Shown piece by piece: positions 1-4,597 of a stretch of 11,846 bases of DNA. The DNA is from an uncultured Eubacteriales bacterium (GTDB taxonomy: Bacteria; Bacillota; Clostridia; Oscillospirales; Ruminococcaceae), in contig ONLC01000010.1 of NCBI GenBank assembly GCA_900318545.1, forward strand, positions 1 to 11,846, in the 5' to 3' direction. The notes under the pieces were generated by a model. That model saw nothing but the letters and a program-made list of their open reading frames with translations, was not told the DNA's origin and ran no database searches. The position numbers and the translations under genes are program-made. Numbering within the stretch: position 1 is the first letter of the stretch; each line of letters opens with the position of its first letter.

Positions 1-140
1 CCGTCATAATTCTCCGCCTTTGCGTAGTTATAGGCATCAAGCCCGTCATAAACGGCATCGACGGAATAATTATTGTGTTTAAGTATAGCAACAAGGGCTC
101 TCGAGAGCTCCTTTTCGTCCTCTGCAAGTAAAAGTCTCAT
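1..140 (-). CDS. Response regulator, N-terminal part (OmpR-like receiver), truncated by window edge
   Basis: Only the first 46 residues are in the window; the gene continues past base 1. The start MRLLLAEDEKELSRAL is a classic receiver-domain opening: a hydrophobic first strand followed by the acidic pocket (E7, D8) that binds Mg2+ near the phospho-accepting aspartate. That aspartate, expected around residue 51, lies outside the window. The continuation (YDGLDAYNYAKAENYD) fits beta2-alpha2 of OmpR-family regulators, so a C-terminal winged-helix DNA-binding domain is expected but not seen. The ATG at 140 is preceded by GAGAGGGG at a good distance. It is a cytoplasmic partner of a sensor kinase, probably encoded further downstream. 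It has its own promoters and is separated by a terminator from the peptide genes upstream. Family assignment is good; subfamily and target are inferred. Confidence 0.85.
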   Translation of the reverse strand, partial: MRLLLAEDEKELSRALVAILKHNNYSVDAVYDGLDAYNYAKAENYD

Positions 141-165
141 AATATAACCCCTCTCATTTTTCAAC

Positions 166-197
166 ATTATAGTACAGTTACCTTAAACTGACTTAAA
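166..197 (-). promoter_or_regulatory. Possible second promoter with a direct-repeat operator
   Basis: A second minus-strand TATAAT (171-166) lies downstream of P1, with only a poor -35 (AAGTCA, 194-189) at 17 bp. Around that weak -35 sit two TTTAAG copies (197-192 and 187-182) exactly 10 bp apart. Direct repeats with one-helical-turn spacing beside a poor -35 are typical of OmpR-family binding sites, so autoregulation is plausible. The repeat is seen; the function is inferred. Confidence 0.35.
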
Positions 198-200
198 TAA

Positions 201-229
201 ATTATATCACAGCATATCAAAAATGTAAA
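201..229 (-). promoter_or_regulatory. Sigma-A promoter for the response regulator (P1)
   Basis: Minus strand: -35 TTTACA (229-224), 17-bp spacer, -10 TATAAT (206-201) preceded by TGA, giving an extended -10. Transcription would start near 194, about 54 bases before the ATG. It lies just beyond the terminator of the upstream peptide operon, so the regulator can be transcribed independently. Confidence 0.75.
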
Positions 230-241
230 GTATTGTGTACA

Positions 242-272
242 CAAAAAAGTCCGAAGCATCGGCCTCGGACTT
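242..272 (-). terminator. Rho-independent terminator of the leader-peptide operon
   Basis: On the minus strand, an 8-bp perfect stem (AAGTCCGA / TCGGACTT, arms 272-265 and 254-247), with a further GC pair inside the loop region, is followed directly by a T-run (248-243). It starts 13 bases after the stop codon of the zinc-ribbon peptide gene. Confidence 0.85.
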
Positions 273-285
273 AAATTGTTGTGTT

Positions 286-645
286 TTAACCAATATCAAC
301 CGTGAGGTTTCCGCCTGCCTTCTTTTTGAGTAAAGCACCGCAATTCTCACACTTGTACTTCTCATAAGGAATAAAGCCTGAGCTTGCATTTGAAGTTATA
401 TCGCTTGGCTTAAGCTTTACTTTCGTACTCTTGCATTTCGGGCAGACCAGCCCCTTCGGAGCAGCCTGCTTTGCTGTGATATTGTCGCAGATAAACCCGC
501 CGCCCGAAACCATATCCAGCACCTCATCGGGAAGCTCAACATCGTCCTGCTGTGCAAGCTTTACAAGCTCGTCATAGCTCTTGCAGGCTCTTGCCTTTTC
601 CTGCAGCTCGGGCGGAAGATCCCTGATATAGGCTTCGATATTCAT
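286..645 (-). CDS. Double-glycine leader peptide fused to a zinc-ribbon-like tail
   Basis: 119 residues from the ATG at 645, chosen because AAGGAGG sits 8 bases upstream; a GTG three codons earlier overlaps that site and is unlikely. Residues about 1-50 form an acidic helical leader (CKSYDELVKLAQ, then ELPDEVLDMVSGGG) ending in a GG cleavage motif. It resembles Nif11-like or other double-glycine leaders of ribosomal peptides. The remainder (51-119) has two cysteine pairs, C68-P-K-C71 and C99-E-N-C102, spaced like a zinc ribbon, plus many lysines and a separate C53. It is the second gene of an operon: the gene 33 bases upstream shares the same leader type. No modification enzyme or C39 transporter is visible. 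It could be a secreted Cys-rich peptide, a substrate modified at its cysteines, or a small metal-binding protein that only borrows the leader. The leader is clear; the product is unknown. Confidence 0.75.
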   Translation of the reverse strand: MNIEAYIRDLPPELQEKARACKSYDELVKLAQQDDVELPDEVLDMVSGGGFICDNITAKQAAPKGLVCPKCKSTKVKLKPSDITSNASSGFIPYEKYKCENCGALLKKKAGGNLTVDIG

Positions 646-678
646 TAGCGACACCTCCTTGCTGTATTCTTATGTATT

Positions 679-885
679 TTATACGATTATTCCCTTGATC
701 TTCTTCCAGATATCATATAAAACATTATCTTTGCCTGGATTGTTTTTGCTGACACCGCCTGTTACACCCTCGAGCAGCTCCTCGGGAAGCTCAATATCCT
801 TCTGAGCTACAAGGCTTGCAAATTCATCATAGCTTTTGCACTCCTTTATCTTATCGGCAATAACAGTATTCTTGTTGATCTCCAT
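679..885 (-). CDS. Double-glycine leader peptide with short cationic core (putative bacteriocin or signal peptide)
   Basis: 68 residues, ATG at 885 with AAGGAGG 7 bases upstream. The leader (1-44) contains CKSYDEF, then IELPEELLEGVTGG, matching the leader of the next gene at most of the characteristic positions (C-K-S-Y-D-E, E-L-P-x-E-x-L, V-x-G-G). Cleavage after G44 would release 24 residues beginning VSKNNPGKDN and ending YDIWKKIKGIIV. This core has no cysteine, a single serine and no threonine, so lanthionine chemistry is unlikely. Its C-terminal half alternates hydrophobic and lysine residues and could form an amphipathic helix. A double-glycine leader implies export and cleavage by a C39-type peptidase-transporter, not present here. 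It is the first gene of a two-gene operon behind a perfect promoter. Candidate roles are an unmodified bacteriocin or a signalling peptide; neither is shown. No immunity gene was recognised. Confidence 0.75.
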   Translation of the reverse strand: MEINKNTVIADKIKECKSYDEFASLVAQKDIELPEELLEGVTGGVSKNNPGKDNVLYDIWKKIKGIIV

Positions 886-1012
886 TGTGATTCCTCCTTA
901 GCAATATAGCAGATCAATAAAGCTATTTTGATCCTTTGCATTTTTATACGAAATAAGAACAGGAAATGGCAATAAAAAAACAACTTTGTAGAAATAAATA
1001 AGCTTTTGATGT

Positions 1013-1041
1013 ATTATACCATACTTTTTGTTAAATGTCAA
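1013..1041 (-). promoter_or_regulatory. Consensus promoter of the leader-peptide operon
   Basis: Minus strand: TTGACA (1041-1036), 17-bp spacer, TATAAT (1018-1013) preceded by TGG, i.e. perfect -35 and -10 plus an extended -10. Predicted start near 1006 leaves a 5' leader of about 120 bases before the ATG at 885. That leader contains an imperfect 22-bp inverted repeat (912-933, perfect outer GATCAA/TTGATC arms) but no riboswitch I recognise. Confidence 0.85.
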
Positions 1042-1043
1042 CA

Positions 1044-1078
1044 TAAAAAAGACAGCACCATTTTTTTGCTGCTGTCTT
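1044..1078 (-). terminator. Rho-independent terminator after the amidotransferase gene
   Basis: Minus strand: AAGACAGCA (1078-1070) pairs perfectly with TGCTGTCTT (1057-1049), followed by a T-run (1050-1045). The upstream arm overlaps the stop codon of the amidotransferase gene. The T-run almost touches the -35 of the next promoter. Confidence 0.85.
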
Positions 1079-1826
1079 AAATATTCATAGCGTCCATAGC
1101 CTTAATGTATTGCAGTGTAGGAACAAATATACCTTGGTGCTCATCTCCCTCAAAAACAAGCTTCCCCTTGCTGTATGCCATAACCCTCGCAAGAGGTATC
1201 TCCTCCCAGTCGTCATCATCAAGCCTTTCGGTTGAGAATACCACTCCGCCTTCAAGCCTTTTTCGTTTTAGCGTATCACGCATATTCTTGTGGATATATA
1301 AAAGCTCACCGTCAAATATCATAAGGTTCAGTTTGTTCCTCGGAGCAAGCTCCTTTATAAATTTATCTATGAGAGCAAAACGTTCCTGTGCGGTCAGTGC
1401 TTTGTCCGCCTGAGCATCATTCAGCCTGTCAAGCAGATACAAAAACACCCTTTCCGAATCTGTATCGCCTGACTGCCTGCCGAGATAGGGTATAAGCCTG
1501 CTGCCCGAGTAGACGGTTCCGTTATGAATGAGAGTCCATCTTCTCCCTGTGATATCAGTGCCGCTGAAGGGGTGGCAGTTTTCAGCCTTTATTGAGCCTA
1601 CCGTTGCAAAGCGGATATGCCCGAGCACATCTGTCTGCGGACCAATATCACGCAGTATCGCTGACAGAACCTTGCTCTCAGCCGCTTTTTCACAGCCTCT
1701 CACCGACTTGTTATCATACATCAGCCCCCAGCCGTGAGGGTGCTTTCTGCTGTGTGAAAAAAACTCCTCGAGCAAAGCCTTAATATCTGTTTCTTTTTCG
1801 GAGCTGAACCCGAAAAGCTCGCACAT
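1077..1826 (-). CDS. Class II glutamine amidotransferase (YafJ/EgtC-like)
   Basis: 249 residues. The protein starts MCELFGFS: after Met removal, Cys2 is the N-terminal nucleophile of the Ntn-hydrolase (class II) amidotransferase fold. Other signature elements follow: HGWG (31-34), HIRFATVG (70-77), HPF (85-87), HNG (101-103) and DTDSE (121-125). These bind glutamine or a gamma-glutamyl group and form the oxyanion hole. There is no synthase or sugar-isomerase domain, so it is a stand-alone enzyme like YafJ, or like EgtC of ergothioneine synthesis, which hydrolyses a gamma-glutamyl amide. The ATG lies 4 bases after the stop of the glutamate-cysteine ligase gene, and the ribosome site (AGAAGGTGA) lies inside that gene's end, so the two are translationally coupled. 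The fold is certain; the substrate is not known. A gamma-glutamyl compound is the best guess from the pairing. Confidence 0.88.
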   Translation of the reverse strand: MCELFGFSSEKETDIKALLEEFFSHSRKHPHGWGLMYDNKSVRGCEKAAESKVLSAILRDIGPQTDVLGHIRFATVGSIKAENCHPFSGTDITGRRWTLIHNGTVYSGSRLIPYLGRQSGDTDSERVFLYLLDRLNDAQADKALTAQERFALIDKFIKELAPRNKLNLMIFDGELLYIHKNMRDTLKRKRLEGGVVFSTERLDDDDWEEIPLARVMAYSKGKLVFEGDEHQGIFVPTLQYIKAMDAMNI

Positions 1827-1830
1827 TTTC

Positions 1831-2985
1831 TCACCTTCTTTTATAGATGTCCTCCGCTTTGATCCTCCTGCAGAGGAGATCGTTCAGTTTATCCTTTTCG
1901 TATCTCAGTATTTGCTTTGAGCTCTCAGTGTCAAGCATTCTGTCCATATCGTCAATTATCTGTGATGCCCTTTCTATAATAGGCACATTATCGATATAAA
2001 CCTCACTGAGGTCATATTTTGCTGCCTTTTTGTGGTTCTCGACCGCCCTTATCTGCTGTTCTTCATTATATACTATGTCAGGCTGCCTTGAGAGGTACAT
2101 CAGAAGCAGGTGTGCAAATTCAAGGTCATGCCTGTCGATGCCGAGGGGCTCAAATGGGTTTAAGTCAAACATTCTGAGCTCAATATGGCTTATCCCGTTT
2201 ACGAAGTTTTCAAGCTTGTTTATACCTCGCGGCTTCAGCCTTACAGGCAAATAGAGCTCACTTGCCGAGAACAGTACTCCCTTGTTTACATAGTACTCAA
2301 TGCTCCCGACAAAGCTTCCTATATTCTCCGTATTCAGAACAGGTACAAACCCGTTCCAGTAGCCGCGTTTGCTGCTCCTGAGTGATGAATACTCACTCAG
2401 TTCAGCACCGCTCTGACCGTCCCTGTCAAGTGAGATATCATAAACAGGGCTTGCAGCAGTCAGCAGCAGCGGCAGCCAGCTATGTACGCTCGCTTGTCTG
2501 TAGAGTTTGAGGTAAAATCTGCTTTTGAACATTTCAAAGTCATCATCATCACAGACTGACCTCAGATAATCATCGCTGAACGAAAAATTAAAATGTATGC
2601 CCGAAAAAAGCATAAGCCTTTTTCCGTATCGCCTTTCAAGCTGATCTCTGTAAAGGCGTTTTCCGCTGTGCTCACCAATGAAATTTGCTATCGGTATCTC
2701 GTCCTCATTCTCTATCCGAGGGGGATTGCTGTACAGCCAGAAGCTCTCGTCGTTTTCCGAGAGTATCTTTCTTGCCTTTGTATCAAGCTCCGAGAGCTTC
2801 TCCATAGCCTCGTCTATGCTCTGACAGACGGGAGTAACTATCTCGGTCTGGTTTTCACAGAAGTCACGGGTGAGCCTTTCGTCCTCCCCGAACGGGTGAG
2901 GTGTCTGTGCAAGTCTGCCGTTACTGTCAATTCTCAAGGTCTCTCGCTCAATGCCAAAGCTGCCTTTATAAAATAGATCGTTCAT
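1831..2985 (-). CDS. gshA: Glutamate-cysteine ligase (gamma-glutamylcysteine synthetase), short form
   Basis: 384 residues from the ATG at 2985, chosen because AAGGAGG precedes it and conserved sequence starts at once; an open frame extends 56 codons further upstream but crosses the promoter region and is not homologous-looking. It joins glutamate and cysteine with ATP to give gamma-glutamylcysteine. Motifs: FGIERETLRI (10-19), ENQTEIVTP (44-52), GIHFNFSF (129-136), SSLRSSKRGY (200-209) and HIELRMFDLNPFEP (267-280). These match the GshA / GshAB ligase family. It is clearly shorter than E. coli GshA (about 518 residues) and lacks the ATP-grasp glutathione synthetase half of GshAB. No gshB is visible, so the end product may be gamma-glutamylcysteine itself. 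It is first in an operon with the amidotransferase. Its own -10 (TATAAT at 3024-3019) overlaps that of the divergent gene. Confidence 0.88.
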   Translation of the reverse strand: MNDLFYKGSFGIERETLRIDSNGRLAQTPHPFGEDERLTRDFCENQTEIVTPVCQSIDEAMEKLSELDTKARKILSENDESFWLYSNPPRIENEDEIPIANFIGEHSGKRLYRDQLERRYGKRLMLFSGIHFNFSFSDDYLRSVCDDDDFEMFKSRFYLKLYRQASVHSWLPLLLTAASPVYDISLDRDGQSGAELSEYSSLRSSKRGYWNGFVPVLNTENIGSFVGSIEYYVNKGVLFSASELYLPVRLKPRGINKLENFVNGISHIELRMFDLNPFEPLGIDRHDLEFAHLLLMYLSRQPDIVYNEEQQIRAVENHKKAAKYDLSEVYIDNVPIIERASQIIDDMDRMLDTESSKQILRYEKDKLNDLLCRRIKAEDIYKRR

Positions 2986-2997
2986 ATTTACGCCTCC

Positions 2998-3026
2998 TTG
3001 ACATCGGGTCTGTGCGGTATTATAAT
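2998..3026 (+). promoter_or_regulatory. Consensus promoter for the serine hydrolase, overlapping a divergent -10
   Basis: Plus strand: TTGACA (2998-3003), 17-bp spacer, TATAAT (3021-3026). Predicted start near 3033, leaving a leader of about 26 bases. The self-complementary ATTATAAT at 3019-3026 also presents TATAAT to the minus strand, the only good -10 candidate for the ligase gene; its -35 is poor. The plus-strand -35 overlaps the ligase gene's ribosome binding site. Confidence 0.8.
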
Positions 3027-3027
3027 T

Positions 3028-3047
3028 AAACCGAAATAAACCGAAAG
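3028..3047. repeat. Tandem 10-bp direct repeat in divergent promoter region
   Basis: AAACCGAAAT (3028-3037) is followed at once by AAACCGAAAG (3038-3047), nine of ten bases identical. The repeat covers the start site of the plus-strand transcript and the -35 region of the minus-strand one, so a protein bound here could affect both. Operator function is inferred. Confidence 0.45.
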
Positions 3048-3058
3048 GAATGATCTTT

Positions 3059-3901
3059 ATGTATGAAAGTATTATAGATATGCTCTCAGCCGAGGGGCTT
3101 GACCTGCACGGCATTGAGATAACACAAAACGGAGAACCCGTTCTAAAACGCATTTATGATGAGGATATCCGCTATCCTGTGTATTCTGTCACAAAGTCAG
3201 TGACCTCATCAGCATTTTCTCTTGCCTGTGATGACGGACTCGTTTCAGCCGATATGCCGCTTTCGGAGCTTCTCGGGAAAAGAGCAGATATGCCGAAAGC
3301 CTTCAAAGAGCTTCCGTTCAGCCGCTTTCTCACTATGACGGCAGGCAGATACCCCTTCCGCCCCGAGGGCGATGACTGGCTTGAGTATATTTTCTCACTC
3401 GGAATTGATTATACCGATTCAGCCTATTGCTACTCAAACATACCAGCCTATCTTGTCGGCAGAGCAGTTGAAAACGCAGTCGGCGGAGACCTTATAAAAT
3501 ATCTGAACAAGCGTCTGTTTGAGCCCTTGGAGATACCCTCGCCAAAGTATGCCCTCTGTCCGCAGGGGCATTTCTACGGAGCAACAGGCATGGAGTTCTC
3601 AGTTCATGAGCTTACAAAGCTGGGTCAGCTCTATCTTAACGGCGGAGTTTACGCAGGTGAGCGTATTATCTCCGAGCAGGCAGTCCGTGAAACAATAACA
3701 CCTCGGCTTGACACAGGCTTCGGTGACTGTTACGGCTACTTCTTCCGCATTGGCAAGGATCATTATTCCATGGTCGGCAAATGGGGGCAGCGATGTATAG
3801 TCTATCCCGAGAGAAAGCTTATTGTTTCATACCTTTCCCACCAGCCCGAAAGAAGTGATGAGCTCTACCGCAGAATAAGAGATTATATCTCCAATCATTG
3901 A
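3059..3901 (+). CDS. Serine hydrolase of the beta-lactamase / penicillin-binding family
   Basis: 280 residues from the ATG at 3059; an ATG at 3050 abuts the AAAGGA ribosome site directly and is less likely. Active-site motifs of the class C beta-lactamase / DD-peptidase fold are present: S43-V-T-K46 (nucleophile and base), Y125-S-N127, and G240-K-W-G243-Q at the position of the KTG/HxG strand. The length and the simple architecture match small esterase- or peptidase-like members of this family. There is no signal peptide or membrane segment, so it is probably cytoplasmic. That argues against a role in wall synthesis or antibiotic defence and favours an esterase or a peptide or amide hydrolase. 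It is divergent from the glutamate-cysteine ligase operon and shares its control region. A minus-strand promoter lies 26 bases past the stop codon. The family is certain; the substrate is unknown. Confidence 0.85.
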   Translation: MYESIIDMLSAEGLDLHGIEITQNGEPVLKRIYDEDIRYPVYSVTKSVTSSAFSLACDDGLVSADMPLSELLGKRADMPKAFKELPFSRFLTMTAGRYPFRPEGDDWLEYIFSLGIDYTDSAYCYSNIPAYLVGRAVENAVGGDLIKYLNKRLFEPLEIPSPKYALCPQGHFYGATGMEFSVHELTKLGQLYLNGGVYAGERIISEQAVRETITPRLDTGFGDCYGYFFRIGKDHYSMVGKWGQRCIVYPERKLIVSYLSHQPERSDELYRRIRDYISNH

Positions 3902-3926
3902 AATCATATATGAATAATATGATTTG

Positions 3927-3955
3927 ATTATATCATACAATATATCATTTGTCAA
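3927..3955 (-). promoter_or_regulatory. Consensus promoter pointing antisense into the serine hydrolase gene
   Basis: Minus strand: TTGACA (3955-3950), 17-bp spacer, TATAAT (3932-3927) preceded by TGA (extended -10). Predicted start near 3920 would send a transcript through the 3' end of the serine hydrolase gene. No gene with a ribosome site follows on that strand. The surroundings are AT-rich, and an 8-bp stem (3902-3909 / 3917-3924) lies where the transcript would begin. Confidence 0.6.
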
Positions 3956-3991
3956 TAGGCTGAGAGTCATTTTCAGCCTATGTTGATTTTG
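3955..3991 (+). terminator. Probable terminator of the serine hydrolase gene
   Basis: A perfect 9-bp stem ATAGGCTGA (3955-3963) / TCAGCCTAT (3973-3981) with a 9-base loop is followed by GTTGATTTTG. The T-tract is interrupted, so efficiency is uncertain. It lies 53 bases after the stop codon. Confidence 0.6.
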
Positions 3992-4090
3992 TATAAATAT
4001 TCCTTTGATTTTTGTTGTTATCGCCAAAATCTGAGATAACTGTAATATTTGCCGCTTGTCAAGTGACTTATATACAGGGAGGTGTAAAGC

Positions 4091-4597
4091 ATGCTGAACA
4101 ATGATCCCGATATCCGAGAGCTTGAGCGGATAATAAACCAATATAAGAAGACGGTCTACGGCATAGCTGCTGCAATGCTCAGAAACAAGAGTGATGCTGA
4201 CGATGTATTTCAGGAGGTGTTCCTTCTTTATTATAAGAAGAACATATCCTTTGACACCGAAGCAGGCAGAAGAGCATGGCTTATAAGAGTCACAGTCAAT
4301 AAGTGCAGGCAGGTAAACAACAGTGTGTGGAACACAAGGGTCGAAAAAACAGATGAGCTTGAAATAGTTCACGAGTTTGCCTTTACAAATGAAGAGAGTG
4401 AGGTCTTTACAGCGGTATCAGAGCTTGAACAGAAGTACCGTGTACCTGTGATACTTTACTATTTTCAGGGCTTGTCTGTAAATGAGATAGCTGACATCTT
4501 AGGTGAGCGCAGCAACACAGTGAGCGTAAGACTGAACCGAGCAAGAAAGCTCCTTAAACAGAGATTGGAGGAAGACAATGAAAACGGATATTTTTGA
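4091..4597 (+). CDS. ECF (extracytoplasmic function) RNA polymerase sigma factor
   Basis: 168 residues, ATG preceded by AGGGAGGTG. Region 2 spans roughly residues 10-75: YKKTVYGIAAAMLRNKSDAD, followed by DVFQEVFLLYY, the part that melts and recognises the -10 element. A short variable linker follows. Region 4 (about 105-160) holds the helix-turn-helix: LEQKYRVPVILYYFQGLS, then the recognition helix (NTVSVRLNRARKLLKQRL). Regions 1 and 3 are absent, as in ECF sigma factors. The 3' end overlaps the next gene by 20 bases, the usual arrangement for a sigma factor and its membrane anti-sigma partner. I found no convincing promoter between 3992 and 4090: only weak matches, and no obvious copy of a GGAAC-type ECF motif. 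The target genes are unknown. Confidence 0.92.
   Translation: MLNNDPDIRELERIINQYKKTVYGIAAAMLRNKSDADDVFQEVFLLYYKKNISFDTEAGRRAWLIRVTVNKCRQVNNSVWNTRVEKTDELEIVHEFAFTNEESEVFTAVSELEQKYRVPVILYYFQGLSVNEIADILGERSNTVSVRLNRARKLLKQRLEEDNENGYF

Noticed and set aside
845..940. Possible upstream short frame overlapping the first leader-peptide start (ATG near 940 on the minus strand)
   Set aside because: It is in frame for about 31 codons but has no ribosome site and low-information sequence; probably chance.
2986..3153. 56-codon N-terminal extension of the glutamate-cysteine ligase
   Set aside because: It runs through the shared promoter region, has no ribosome site, and reads as low-complexity unrelated sequence; the ATG at 2985 has a perfect AAGGAGG and starts conserved sequence.
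3992..4090. Promoter directly in front of the ECF sigma gene
   Set aside because: Only poor matches (TTGTTG with GATAAC at 16 bp; TATAAA without a -35) were found, and no GGAAC-like ECF element, so no promoter is called.
3827..4372. Minus-strand open frame of 181 codons across the hydrolase/sigma intergenic region
   Set aside because: It starts inside the sigma gene on the opposite strand and reads through two hairpins; the antisense promoter at 3927-3955 lies within it, so it could not be its product. A 26-codon frame further down has no ribosome site.
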